Shown piece after piece: positions 7,961 through 16,332 of a stretch of 30,496 nt of DNA. Below the pieces are notes generated by a model. That model made no database searches. It was not told the origin of the DNA and saw nothing but the letters and a program-made list of their open reading frames with translations. Every line of letters starts with the position of its first letter. Position 1 is the first letter of the stretch. Source of the stretch: Candidatus Eiseniibacteriota bacterium (GTDB taxonomy: Bacteria > Eisenbacteria > RBG-16-71-46). A program made the translations under genes and the position numbers. The DNA lies in contig CAIXRL010000323.1 in the NCBI GenBank assembly GCA_903921835.1, positions 1-30,496 of the forward strand, given 5' to 3'.

Positions 7961-8857
7961 TCAATCGGTCCGCCTTCGAAAGACGCCCACCGCGCTCAGC
8001 AACCTGCGCGGGGCGGAGTGCCAGCGCACGCTCTCGGCCAGCAGCAGGATCGCCTTGCCGGATCGTCCGAGCACGTAGTGATACTCGCGCGCCAGCTTCC
8101 AGAGCAGGTGAGCGTACAGCTTCCGCATTTCGGGCTCGCCGGTGAGCGCCAGGCGGCGATGGTGCTTTCGGATGAGCCGTTCCCGTGACTCCACGAGCAA
8201 CCGGTGGTCGCGCGTGATGCTGTCGCCCCGCACGAAATACCGGTACCACGGCCCCGGGGCGTAGGCCGCCTTGATACCGGCCAGCGAGAGCCTGATGAAC
8301 AGGTCCCAGTCCTCGAAGATCCGGTAGGATTCGTCGAAGAGCCCCACGTCGAGCAGGGTCTGCCGGAAGAAGAAGCCACAGCGCTGCACGTAGTTCTCCT
8401 CGAGCATGGCGAACACCGGATCGCCGGCCGGCACCGCCGCGGCGCGAAATTCGTCCCGATCCGGGTAGACCCGGACGATGTCGACGACGCACCACGCGGT
8501 ACCGGGCGCCGCCTGCATGGCGGCCCAGATGGCCCGAAAAGCTCCAGGCTCCCACGTGTCGTCCGCGTCGAGGAAGATGACGTACGTGCCCGAAGCCGCG
8601 CGGATGCCCGCGTTTCTCGCAGCGGAAGGCCCGGTGTTCGTCCGTTGGAGAAAGAGCAGCTCGCCACGGCCGGCCATCGGCGCCAGCAGATCCGCGGTGC
8701 CGTCGGTGGACCCGTCGTCGACGACGACGACCTCCAGGTGCGGCCACTCCTGGGCGCGCACCGACGCAAGAGCGGCGGACAGGAACGGACCGCAGTTGAA
8801 CGTGGGAATGACCACCGAGAGGGACGGGAGATCCCCGTCGACCACAGCGCCGGTCAT
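7961..8857 (-). CDS. Glycosyltransferase family 2 (GT-A fold)
   Basis: 298 aa from ATG 8857. The GT2 signature is complete: SVVIPTFNCGPFLSAALASV near the start, VVDDGSTDGT (Asp47-Asp48), NTGPSAARNAGI and the metal-binding FLDADD (about 95-100). The later EDWDLFIRL supplies the acidic region used as catalytic base in this family. A Lys/Arg/His-rich tail follows, with no membrane segment, so it should act in the cytoplasm on a lipid-linked acceptor with a nucleotide-sugar donor. Its ATG overlaps the TGA of the decayed GT4 gene upstream (ATGA), showing that the two were once translationally coupled. Loss of that partner may reduce translation of this gene. Only a weak GGGA precedes the start. 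Confidence 0.88.
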   Translation of the reverse strand: MTGAVVDGDLPSLSVVIPTFNCGPFLSAALASVRAQEWPHLEVVVVDDGSTDGTADLLAPMAGRGELLFLQRTNTGPSAARNAGIRAASGTYVIFLDADDTWEPGAFRAIWAAMQAAPGTAWCVVDIVRVYPDRDEFRAAAVPAGDPVFAMLEENYVQRCGFFFRQTLLDVGLFDESYRIFEDWDLFIRLSLAGIKAAYAPGPWYRYFVRGDSITRDHRLLVESRERLIRKHHRRLALTGEPEMRKLYAHLLWKLAREYHYVLGRSGKAILLLAESVRWHSAPRRLLSAVGVFRRRTD

Positions 8858-9345
8858 CGGCTTGTTCCCGCCGGCCGACCGTGAGGGCCGGCAGGTCCGC
8901 GTGCCGCACACTCCGGATCCCCGCACGCCACGAGACCGCCTTCTTCCCGCTCGCGGATCAGTTCCTCCGCCCCGCCGGCGCGTGTCGCCACCACCGGAAC
9001 ACCGAAGGGCATCGACTCCATGACCGAACGGCTCCTTCCCTCGAAGTCGGACACGTCGCATCTGGCGTCCGAGGCTGCGTGCAGAACGCGCATCACGCGC
9101 ATCACCCCGACCCGGCGCACCCGCTCCTCCAGTCCATCCGCCGCCAGCGACTCGCGGAGACGACGGGCCGTCGCGACAGGCATCGTTCAGCTCCTCCTCT
9201 GCCGCCAGCATGAGGACCGACGACGGCACGGTGACCATCCCGGCGCGGAAGGCCGCCAACCCGTGATCGTGCCATTTCCCACGGCAGAAGCGGGCCGGAA
9301 AGAATACCACGAAGGCATCTGCCCGCAGGTCACACGTGACGATGG
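8854..9345 (-). pseudogene. Broken glycosyltransferase family 4 gene (C-terminal domain only)
   Basis: Two frames together give a GT4 donor domain. Upstream (about 9345-9190) reads ADAFVVFFPARFCRGKWHDH, GLAAFRAG and SSVLMLAAEEELND. After a frameshift near 9185, the frame continues RLRESLAADGLEERVRRVGV, then DVSDFEGRSRSVMESMPFGV, PVVATRAGGAEELI and a stop at 8854-8856. SDFEGRSRSVME is the EX7E region of GT4 enzymes. The N-terminal domain is missing because an ISL3-type relic begins at about 9355. The stop overlaps the ATG of the intact GT2 gene, so this was the operon partner of that gene. Not expected to be functional. Confidence 0.75.
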
Positions 9346-9354
9346 TGAAGCAGA

Positions 9355-9905
9355 GCCGCCCCCCCCGGTATGCGGGACCTCGTCCACGCCGATCCAGCGC
9401 AGGCCCTGCAGTACCGCGGTGCGATCCCCGAGCGCGAGTTCGATCGCCCGGCCGTGCGACCTTCGCCTACCGCCCCCCAAGGACGGGTTCTCCATCGCCG
9501 CCACCGCCTGCACCGGCAGCCGCGTGCACAGCACCGCCAGCCGTTCGAAGCACTGTCGCGTCATCCGGTGTCCAGCACCGCGAACGGCAGTCGTTCCACG
9601 CGGGCTCCCCCGCAACAGGCAAACCGCATTGGCCGCACCTCGAGGCGCGTCTCCAGGTCGCCGATCGATCAGTCCCCAAACCGAACCGGCTCGCGCTCGG
9701 CGAGCAGCCCGGCGAAGTGGCGGCGCCCGCACTCCGGACACTCATGCCGACCGCTCCGCCATTCCACCCGCACCACATCCACCCGCCCGCGCTGCGGATG
9801 CTGAACCCGCTCCGCCGCCACCACCTTGAACCCTCGCAACCCGAGCGAGGTCGCGACAAGATCGTCCCGCTCCCGGTTGATCCCGGTGACTCCTCCTCCT
9901 GGCAG
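9355..9905 (-). pseudogene. ISL3-family transposase relic
   Basis: Minus-strand frames give INRERDDLVATSLGLRGFKV, VRVEWRSGRHECPECGRRHF (zinc finger), EREPVRFGD, a stop, SIGDLETRLEVRPMRFACCG, then after a frameshift QCFERLAVLCTRLPVQAVAA and GLRWIGVDEVPH. This is the N-terminal zinc-finger and first catalytic Asp region (GVDE) of ISL3-type transposases. It carries at least one stop (TGA, probably from a Trp codon) and one frameshift. The remaining catalytic residues are gone because the sequence switches to the GT4 gene just after a run of C near 9360. A second ISL3 fragment lies at 15580-15720. Confidence 0.65.
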
Positions 9906-10194
9906 GAAGGAGAGCCACGGATGAACCGGAGCGCCTACGCCGTCAACCCAGGCGAGCGCTCCACGGAAAGTCGAGAGGAGCCGGAAACAACATGAACACG
10001 CCCACCAGGGGCCGGGGCCTGTTCCTCACGGGCGAAGTCGGGCCCTGAACCAGCGCGGCGCGGCGTCGATGCGCCAGACCGGGAGGACGAGCGCGGCCTT
10101 GGGCGGCATCGAGACTCGAGCCGGATCGTGCCTCGGGAGGCTCGCGCGCGGAGCTCGGAAGAACCTGGGCTCGCCAGCAGGACACGCCCCCCGG
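9906..10194. other. Gap between the ISL3 relic and the DUF2723 gene
   Basis: About 290 bases. The minus strand has open frames (for example LSTFRGALAWVDGVGAPVHP) but no domain I recognise and no good ribosome-binding site. It is probably degraded flanking DNA of the ISL3 insertion. Confidence 0.35.
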
Positions 10195-11808
10195 TCAGGG
10201 CAACCGAATCGGGGACCGCTGAACGAAGAAGTACTTCCCCGGGGCATACGACACCGAGTCGGCGCGGTCCAGATAGGGCCTCAACTCCGGCATGTCCCCC
10301 ACTCCCACGAACGGACGTTCGCGCAGGTCGTACTTCTCCTGCCAGCCCTTCATGCGCTGCAGGTGTCCCAGGTAGAAGGGATCGAACGTGAGGTCCGGCC
10401 GCTGCCCCTCCACCAGCTGAAGGTACTTGAGCACCGCGATCTCGTTCCAGAGCGCGGCCACGAATGCCCCGTGCGGGATCTCGCGCATGAGGCGCTCGCC
10501 GACCTCGCGCGGCTCGCGGTATTGGTCCAGGCGGAGGATGAACGAAGTGATCTGCGGCGGCCCCTCCTCGACAACCTGCCAGGCTCGCGGGCCGATCGGG
10601 TGGTGGGAGGCGAGCACGCGGAGCGCGTGCGGGACAGCCGCAATGAGTACGAACACGACGAGCGCCACCAGCACCCGCAGGAGCGGCCGCATCGGCGCGG
10701 ATGCGATCAGGCGGTCGAGCCCAATGGCGACGAACGCGACGACCATGAGGCCGTAGGGCACCGTGTTGATGGGGAGCATCCGCGAGTCGCCGCCGATGAA
10801 CGCGATCCCGAAGACGAACGAGCTCAGCATCGTGCCGCCGAGCAGGAGGTCGGCGGCCTGTGGCCGCCCAGGCCGGGTCTTCAGCGCGACCACGAATGGC
10901 ACGAGAGCCAGTGGTCCGACCTCGAACATGAAACTGTGGCCCAGCAGGTCGATGACGTTCCTCACCAGGATCAACGGTCTCACCATGCGCCCGACCGACG
11001 CCCACTCCCGGCCGAACATGAGCCAGGGGAGCCGCTGCCAGGGGGTGTGGAACGTCTCCGGAGTCAGTCCGAACATGTGCGCCTGCAGATCCACCGTGTA
11101 CTTCAGGTAGTTCGTCGCCTCCGTTCGCGGATCCGCATACACGAGATAGAAGATCGGCAGCAACCCCACGACGAACCCCACCGCCAGGCCTGCCCAGCCC
11201 GAGAGGTTCCGCCCACGCCAGGGGCCCGTGTGCCACGCCAGCATCGCCATCACCACCAACGCCGCCGGGGCGTACGCCATGTGCGTGGTCAAGGTGAGCC
11301 CGAGCAGGAACGCTGCCAGGATCGCGTCCCGCCTTGCGCCGCTGCGGAACGCCCGCAGCGTGGCGACCAGGCACAGCAGGAAGCAGGCGATCGCCAGCGT
11401 GTACACCTCGCAGCGGATCGCGGCCCACCACACCGTGAAACTGGCCGCGAACAGCAGCGTCCCGGCCAGCGTCCCCGCTGCGCTCAACCCGAGTTCGATG
11501 AGCAGCAACCCGAAGGCCAGCACCCCAACGCCCCCAAACACCGCGCTCATCACCGTGATCCGATGGGCGGGGTCCCCGGGAACCAGCCGCCCGAACACCT
11601 GTCCCAGCATTATGAAGGTGGGATAGCCGCTCGGGTGCCCGACTCCGCCCAGCAGCCCCGCGGCCTGCAGCTCTCCACTATCGCCGTACATCACGGTCGG
11701 CGCCGCGGTCATCAGGTAGACCGCCAGGCTCAACACCGCCGCCACGACCACGGCCACCAGCGCCCCGCGGGACCGATTCGGCGCCACCACGCTGGCCGAA
11801 CCGCTCAT
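10195..11808 (-). CDS. DUF2723-family polytopic membrane protein (GT-C / protein O-mannosyltransferase-like)
   Basis: 537 aa from ATG 11808. TM1 is at about 16-36, followed by TVMYGDSGELQAAGLLGGVG and HPSGYPTF, the diagnostic DUF2723 loop with Asp43 and Glu46 as candidate catalytic or metal-binding acids. About ten further hydrophobic segments follow, then a C-terminal soluble domain of about 150 residues. DUF2723 proteins share the GT-C fold and are thought to transfer a sugar from a polyprenyl-phosphate donor at the outer face of the inner membrane; the eukaryotic relative TMEM260 is an O-mannosyltransferase. The ATG overlaps the TGA of the cupin gene upstream (ATGA), so the two are coupled. 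Donor and acceptor are unknown. Confidence 0.88.
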   Translation of the reverse strand: MSGSASVVAPNRSRGALVAVVVAAVLSLAVYLMTAAPTVMYGDSGELQAAGLLGGVGHPSGYPTFIMLGQVFGRLVPGDPAHRITVMSAVFGGVGVLAFGLLLIELGLSAAGTLAGTLLFAASFTVWWAAIRCEVYTLAIACFLLCLVATLRAFRSGARRDAILAAFLLGLTLTTHMAYAPAALVVMAMLAWHTGPWRGRNLSGWAGLAVGFVVGLLPIFYLVYADPRTEATNYLKYTVDLQAHMFGLTPETFHTPWQRLPWLMFGREWASVGRMVRPLILVRNVIDLLGHSFMFEVGPLALVPFVVALKTRPGRPQAADLLLGGTMLSSFVFGIAFIGGDSRMLPINTVPYGLMVVAFVAIGLDRLIASAPMRPLLRVLVALVVFVLIAAVPHALRVLASHHPIGPRAWQVVEEGPPQITSFILRLDQYREPREVGERLMREIPHGAFVAALWNEIAVLKYLQLVEGQRPDLTFDPFYLGHLQRMKGWQEKYDLRERPFVGVGDMPELRPYLDRADSVSYAPGKYFFVQRSPIRLP

Positions 11809-12218
11809 GGCCGTACTTCCAGCGGCTCGCTCATCGCCCCGGAAGGAACTCGTGGCAGGATGTAGGCGTCGCAGTCACCGATGTTCACCAGCGCGTTTGG
11901 GATTCCCGCCGGCACGTGCCCCGTGGCAAAGCCGTGGTCCTCTCCGCTGAAGGCCTCCTCGTGGCGCCCATCCACCCGCGCCACGATCCTGATGTTCCCC
12001 CGGATACGGGTGAACAGCCCCCGGCGCTTCAGGTGCAGGTGCGGACCCTTCACCTCTCCCGCGTGGTCCACCGTGCAACACGCCTGCTGTGGCCACTGCT
12101 CCGGCCTCACAAGGCGCTCGCGCACGTTCATGAGCGGAACCAGGAACTCGTTGGGCACTCCCTGAGCGTCTTTCGTCACGATCCCGAGGTTGGTCTTGGT
12201 CCGCACCGCTCCGCTCAT
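11805..12218 (-). CDS. Small cupin, sugar isomerase/epimerase-like (RmlC/WxcM-like)
   Basis: 137 aa from ATG 12218, preceded by a G-rich but weak ribosome-binding site. The core KGPHLHLKRRGLFTRIRGNI has the His-x-His and Gly spacing of an RmlC-like jelly roll, followed by VARVDGR, HGFATGHVPAGIPNALVNIG and AYILPR. Such proteins act as dTDP-4-keto-6-deoxyhexose epimerases or 3,4-ketoisomerases, or as cupins without catalysis. It is shorter than true RmlC (about 180 aa) and lacks its usual N-terminal strand motif, so a ketoisomerase-like or binding role is as likely. It sits directly upstream of the DUF2723 gene with a 4-base overlap, within the glycan cluster. The exact reaction is not assigned. 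Confidence 0.7.
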   Translation of the reverse strand: MSGAVRTKTNLGIVTKDAQGVPNEFLVPLMNVRERLVRPEQWPQQACCTVDHAGEVKGPHLHLKRRGLFTRIRGNIRIVARVDGRHEEAFSGEDHGFATGHVPAGIPNALVNIGDCDAYILPRVPSGAMSEPLEVRP

Positions 12219-12369
12219 GGTCCCCCCGAGGCTGCCGCAGGTTGGATCGCCTCACTGGATTCACCGATTATTGCCCAGCCACACCGCATCGACAACTGCC
12301 CGCCCCGCGGCGCGGCTACCCCGTGGACACCGCGCACGCACGGCTACGACGTGGGTACCCCCCGACACC

Positions 12370-12545
12370 TTGCGCGACCCGGCTGAAGCGGGCCACGGCA
12401 CCGTGTGGCGGGAACAGCCGTCTGGCCCCGGCCACGGTGGCGGAGGAAAGTCACGGGGATCTCCACCAAACGGCTCTCCACTGCAGCCAGAAAGAGCGCT
12501 CCCGAGATGGACCTGGGTTGGAACATGCGGCCCACGCAGCGGACG
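12370..12545 (-). pseudogene. Possible C-terminal relic of a glycosyltransferase
   Basis: The gap 12219-12588 has no intact gene. Within it, one minus frame reads RMFQPRSISGALFLAAVESR then LVEIPVTFLRHRGRGQTAV. This recalls the tail of GT2 enzymes of the polyprenyl-phosphate mannosyltransferase type, where V[V/I]E[V/I]PVTF precedes a basic Gly-rich loop. No start, DxD motif or GT core is present. Weak evidence; it may be chance similarity. Confidence 0.25.
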
Positions 12546-12588
12546 GCCGGCCGCCGGCTGCCGCCAGGCGTCGGCCGTTCCGCCGGCG

Positions 12589-13548
12589 TCACTCGATCGA
12601 CTCGCTCCGGTCCCGAACCAGGTAGGATGGCCGATCCATGATCCGGTAGTACATGCGCCACAGGTACTCCCCCATGATCCCAAGCGCCAGCATCTGCACG
12701 CCGGAGAAGATTGCAACCATTGAGGCCATGAGGGTGAAGCCGGGGGGAGGCGCCCCGTAGACGAAGTACAACCCCAGCACGTAAATCAGAATCAGGAAGC
12801 CGAAGAGTCCCATCCCGATCCCCACCAGGCTGGTCATCTGCAGCGGCAGAACGGAGAACCCCGTGATCAGATTCATCGCCAGCGTGATCAGCGGCCCCAG
12901 TCCGTACGTCGAAGGACCGATAGCCCGCCGGTTGTGCTGGACCCTGATCGCCGCGAACCGGTTCGTGCCCCAGGTCAACAGCACGTCGATGTTCACGAAC
13001 GGACCGCGGTAGGTCGCGAACGCCTCCCGCAGCCGGGTGCGGAATATCCGGAACGCGCTCACCTGCTCGGCAACCCTCACGTTCATCGAACGGGAGAGCA
13101 CGAGCTTCGTGATCCGGGACGCCCATCTGCGCGACAGGCCGCGCTCCTCGTGGAGGGGATACCCGTAGACGACATCGAGCTCCGGGCCCAACGCCTCGAT
13201 CAGACGGGGGATTTCCTCGGGCGGATGCTGGAGATCGTCGTCCATGGTCACGATCAGCGGGCTGCGAGCAAGGCGGATTCCCGCTAGCAACGCGTTGTGC
13301 TGGCCGTAGTTCCGACTCATGTCGAGCGCCACGATCCGCGGCCGCCGGGCCAGCTCGCCCTGGACCCGCTCCCAGGTCCCGTCCGGGCTGGCATCGTTCA
13401 CGAGGATGATCTCGTAGGGACGCCCGATGGTGCGGAGCGCCCCCTCGAGCCGTTCGAGCAGCTCGGGAAGAATCGCCGCACTCTTGTACAGTGGCACGAT
13501 GACCGTTAGGCCCCCCGCCGCCAGCGCCTGTTCCTCGGCTGCGGTCAT
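12589..13548 (-). CDS. GT2 polyprenyl-phosphate glycosyltransferase (ArnC/DPM1-like)
   Basis: 319 aa from ATG 13548. The GT-A domain has TVIVPLYKSAAILPEL, LVNDASPDGTW (about 50-59), NYGQHNALLAGIRLA and the metal-binding TMDDDLQHPPEEIP (about 101-114), which is characteristic of undecaprenyl-phosphate and dolichol-phosphate sugar transferases. Two C-terminal transmembrane helices (about 225-250 and 265-290) anchor it in the inner membrane. The family moves a sugar from NDP onto undecaprenyl phosphate, making the lipid donor needed by GT-C enzymes such as the DUF2723 and GT39-like proteins in this window. The ATG overlaps the TGA of the GNAT gene (ATGA), so it is translationally coupled to it. 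Full length. Confidence 0.9.
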   Translation of the reverse strand: MTAAEEQALAAGGLTVIVPLYKSAAILPELLERLEGALRTIGRPYEIILVNDASPDGTWERVQGELARRPRIVALDMSRNYGQHNALLAGIRLARSPLIVTMDDDLQHPPEEIPRLIEALGPELDVVYGYPLHEERGLSRRWASRITKLVLSRSMNVRVAEQVSAFRIFRTRLREAFATYRGPFVNIDVLLTWGTNRFAAIRVQHNRRAIGPSTYGLGPLITLAMNLITGFSVLPLQMTSLVGIGMGLFGFLILIYVLGLYFVYGAPPPGFTLMASMVAIFSGVQMLALGIMGEYLWRMYYRIMDRPSYLVRDRSESIE

Positions 13549-14138
13549 TTCCTGCGCTCCCTCTTCCGGCCCGCCCCGGGAAGCGGCTTGCCATGAACTT
13601 CGGCGAAGTACCGCTCCTCCGTCAGCCCCAACAACGTGACGTCCTGCCAGACACCGTCCCGTTGCTCGTGGCTGCAAAGCTGCCCCTCGACCTGGGCGAA
13701 ATGCTTGAACAGCCGGATGGATCGCTCGTTGTCGGAGTAGATATAAATACTGACCTTGTGCAAACCCATCTCGCAGAATGCATAGGCGAAGAGCAGGGAA
13801 AGCACCTCGTGCCCGAGCCCCTTGCCCCAGTACTTGCTCTCTCCAAGAATGATACTCGCCACCGCCCGGCGCTTCCGCCAGTCCACCTCCGAAATCGCCG
13901 CGTACCCGACCGGGGGCGCGACCGCGCCCGGCCGGAGCCTCTCCGAATAGCGGACGAGGAAGAAGACGTCCCGGCCGCCCTTGATCATGCGGTCGTACCA
14001 GACCTCCTGCCCCAGGTCCGTGCTGGGCAGCGAGGGGAAGTACCGGCCCCGGATCGCGGGGTCGTTCCTCCAGCGCTTCAGCAGCCCGAGGTGCTCCCGC
14101 TCGACAGGGCTCAGCGTTACGCGCTGACCGACCAGCAT
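13545..14138 (-). CDS. GNAT-family N-acetyltransferase (RimJ/RimL-like), probably acting on an amino sugar
   Basis: 197 aa from ATG 14138, with GGAGG 6 bases upstream. It opens with MLVGQRVTLSPVEREHLGLL and LKRWRNDPAIRGRYF, the usual start of RimJ/RimL-type GNATs. Motif A for acetyl-CoA is ESKYWGKGLGHEVLSLLFAY (about 100-119), and the C-terminal strand is HKVSIYIYSDNERSIRLFKH. In glycan loci such enzymes N-acetylate the 4-amino group of a nucleotide sugar (PseH-like role). The sugar aminotransferase gene lies 49 bases upstream, and the GT2 downstream overlaps by 4 bases, which supports an amino-sugar substrate. Ribosomal-protein or small-molecule acetylation cannot be excluded from sequence alone. 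Confidence 0.85.
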   Translation of the reverse strand: MLVGQRVTLSPVEREHLGLLKRWRNDPAIRGRYFPSLPSTDLGQEVWYDRMIKGGRDVFFLVRYSERLRPGAVAPPVGYAAISEVDWRKRRAVASIILGESKYWGKGLGHEVLSLLFAYAFCEMGLHKVSIYIYSDNERSIRLFKHFAQVEGQLCSHEQRDGVWQDVTLLGLTEERYFAEVHGKPLPGAGRKRERRK

Positions 14139-14187
14139 GCGTGTCCTCCGCCTTCGTTTCCAGCCACTCGGCGCTCGCCCCCCCGGC

Positions 14188-15315
14188 TCACCGCCCGAGG
14201 ATGGCCTTCACCCGCGCGACAACCGCCTCGAAGATCTCGTCCGTCATGTCGTAGTACAGCGGCAGGGTCACGATCTCCTTCCACACCACATCCGTAACCG
14301 GCAGCGGAGTCGCCTGCTTCGCGAAGAGCGGCTGCAGGTGATTGGGGATGTAGTGGACCCCGACGTCGATGCCGTGTGCCTGCATCGCATCGGTGAAGAC
14401 GTCCCGGTCCTTCGTCCGGATGACATAGAAGAAGGGCGCGGTCTCCTCGTAGTTCCTCCGCAGCAGCGTGACGCCGGGCAGACCCCCCAGGGCCTGGTCG
14501 TACATCCGGACGTAGCGACGCTTCTTGTCCATGAACGCGTCGAGCTTTTTCAACTGGCAGAGTCCAATGGCGGCGCTGATGTTGCTCATGTGGTAGCGGT
14601 ACCCGGGGGTCGTCACTTCGTAGAACCACCCCCGTTGCTCCTTGAAGCGTCGCCATGTCTCTTTTTCAATTCCCAGGATGATCTTGGTCCGGAGCCGCTC
14701 GGCCACGTCATCGTCTTCCGTGCAGACCGCGCCGCCCTCGCCGCAGGTAATATTCTTGATCGGATCGAAACTGAAGCAGGTCGCGGAGCCGAAGCTGCCG
14801 ATATGGCGGCCCTTGTATTTCGAGCCGAAGGCGTGCGCCGCATCCTCGACGAGGTGCAGCCCCCGCTCCCGGCAAAGGGCCGTCAGCGCGTCCAGGTCGC
14901 AGGCCAGGCCGCCGTAGTGTACGGGGATGATGGCCCGCGTCCGCGGCGTGATCCGCTTCCGGGCGTCCTCGACGTCGAGGTTCAGCGTGTCCGCTTCGAC
15001 GTCGCAGAACACGGGCGTCGCGCCAGCCTGCAAAATGGCCTGGATGGTCGCGACGAAGGTCAGGGACGGCGCGAGGACTTCGTCCCCCGGGCCGACACCG
15101 AGGGCTTCGAGGGCGATATGGATGGCGGAGGTTCCCGTGTTCACCGCGACCACGTGCTTCGCGCCGACGAGATCCCTCACCCGGTCCTCGAACTCCTTGA
15201 CGACGGGCCCCAGGCCGAGCCAACGCGAATCAAAGACCGCCTTCACCGCCGCGAGTTCTTCGTCGCCAAGAGAGGGACGCTGCAGTGGGATGCGCTGCGT
15301 CTGCGGGGAACTCAT
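14188..15315 (-). CDS. DegT/DnrJ/EryC1 family PLP-dependent sugar aminotransferase
   Basis: 375 aa from ATG 15315, with AGGAGG 7 bases upstream, the best ribosome-binding site in the cluster. Fold-type I features: NTGTSAIHIALEALGVGPGD for phosphate binding, PSLTFVATIQAI, PVHYGGLACDLD, VEDAAHAFGSKYKG with the PLP-stacking Asp158, and the Schiff-base Lys187 in SFDPIKNITCGEGGAV. Near the end, GVHYIPNHLQP is the typical substrate-side motif. The enzyme should transfer the glutamate amino group to the 4- (or 3-) keto position of an NDP-deoxysugar. It heads the minus-strand run aminotransferase, GNAT, GT2, consistent with synthesis of an N-acetylated amino sugar and its loading onto a lipid carrier. 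No keto-sugar-forming dehydratase is in the window, so it must lie elsewhere. Confidence 0.93.
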   Translation of the reverse strand: MSSPQTQRIPLQRPSLGDEELAAVKAVFDSRWLGLGPVVKEFEDRVRDLVGAKHVVAVNTGTSAIHIALEALGVGPGDEVLAPSLTFVATIQAILQAGATPVFCDVEADTLNLDVEDARKRITPRTRAIIPVHYGGLACDLDALTALCRERGLHLVEDAAHAFGSKYKGRHIGSFGSATCFSFDPIKNITCGEGGAVCTEDDDVAERLRTKIILGIEKETWRRFKEQRGWFYEVTTPGYRYHMSNISAAIGLCQLKKLDAFMDKKRRYVRMYDQALGGLPGVTLLRRNYEETAPFFYVIRTKDRDVFTDAMQAHGIDVGVHYIPNHLQPLFAKQATPLPVTDVVWKEIVTLPLYYDMTDEIFEAVVARVKAILGR

Positions 15316-15579
15316 GGACAACCCTCCTGGCGTGCGGTCTCCGGATCCCGGCGCACAAAGACCGCGGGGTGTTCGCGATGGCCGAATCCCGCGAGCCTTC
15401 GGGGCGACGGCGCGATGGACTACAGGGCGCGGCCAGCAAGCCGCGCCCGGACGATCATACTCCGCTATTTCCCAAAGTTGACTATCCTTTCGCGTCCCGG
15501 AGCGAGTCAAGGAGTTTTCTGGTTCCGCTCAGAACTCCGTAAACACAGGGGCACGGAGCTGATGGGGAGCTGACGGGGG

Positions 15580-15720
15580 TGCGGCCACGCGGAGAGTTTG
15601 TTCGGGGAGACCGAAGCGACCCGCTTCCGGGATTGCTCGATCGGCGACTTCGAGACCTGCATGGAAGCGGAACCCGTGCGGATGGCGTGCTGCGGGGGGA
15701 CGCGTCCTGTGATCACGAAG
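15580..15720 (+). pseudogene. Second ISL3-family transposase fragment
   Basis: The plus strand reads CGHAESLFGETEATRFRD, then CSIGDFETCMEAEPVRMACC and GGTRPVI. It lines up with the 9355-9905 relic (CGRR..., SIGDLETRLEVRPMRFACCG). Only the end of the zinc finger and the following strand survive. It is joined tail to tail with the IS4 relic at about 15720. No function. Confidence 0.55.
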
Positions 15721-15721
15721 C

Positions 15722-16102
15722 TGGGAGAGGAGCTTGATTGCCGCCCTGGTGGAGCGAAACGACGCTCCCTCGAACAGGCTCAGGTGCGGATCGATGGTGC
15801 TGGGGTCCAGCGCGCACACGATGTCGTTCAAGTCGACGCCGAGCGAGTCGTCCGCCCAGGGCTTGCGGGCGCGCCGGATCGACAGGGCGGCGAGGTCCGA
15901 CCCGATGCGCCAGTCGCGCGCTTCGTTCGCGTCGGCCAGCTGCGCGAAAGCCATTGCTCGAAACTGCCCGGCACACGGCAGCGCGCGCATGCCCGCTTCA
16001 CCCGAGCAGCGCTCCACCCGAGCAGCGCTCCGCGATGCGCGCGGAGCTTGTCCACGGCACGAACTCCATGATCTGGGCGAACAGCGTCTTGCCAGCATTC
16101 AC
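15722..16102 (-). pseudogene. N-terminal relic of an IS4-family transposase
   Basis: From a GTG at 16102 with GAGGAG upstream, the minus strand reads VNAGKTLFAQIMEFVPWTSS and ARIAERCSG. A 16-bp tandem duplication (15999-16030) then shifts the frame, and the reading continues MRALPCAGQFRAMAFAQL, joined directly to ADANEARDWRI (about 35 usual residues deleted in frame), GVDLNDIVCALDPSTIDPHL, SLFEGASFRSTRAAIKLLSQ. This matches the N-terminal half of IS4-type transposases. Where the family usually has YALDSTTIDLCLS this relic has CALDPSTIDPHLS, with the first catalytic Asp retained. The C-terminal half is absent. Confidence 0.75.
15999..16030. repeat. 16-bp tandem duplication inside the IS4 relic
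   Basis: CACCCGAGCAGCGCTC occurs twice in tandem (15999-16014 and 16015-16030). The duplication is not a multiple of three and separates the N-terminal frame of the IS4 transposase from the rest, so it is a visible inactivating mutation. Confidence 0.85.
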
Positions 16103-16332
16103 GCGCACTCCTCGGGGTCGACAACCCCGGGAGGCTACGCGATTCCGAACCGTCGAAGTTCAAATCGACACCAAGCGAAATCGAGCTCAAACCCGCATCA
16201 ATGGCGACCCTCAGCCATCGTGGGGGTCATTCCACCGGACAGTAGTGGTCCGATCTGGGTGTTCACGATGGTCCGAAACCCGCACTCTGGGATCAACTCC
16301 GCGCGATCAACCCGCCAAACGGTTCGAACTGG
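16103..16332. other. Intergenic region between the IS4 relic and the GT9 gene
   Basis: It holds the ribosome-binding site of the IS4 relic and an imperfect hairpin at about 16107-16134 (GGGGT / ACCCC core). The rest has lower GC content and no recognisable gene. It must carry any promoter for the plus-strand GT9 gene, but I cannot point to a convincing -35/-10 pair. Confidence 0.35.

Noticed and set aside
10069..11865. Long plus-strand open frame (598 codons) opposite DUF2723
   Set aside because: Antisense shadow in GC-rich DNA; composition dominated by Arg, His, Gln and Pro; the DUF2723 motif is on the minus strand.
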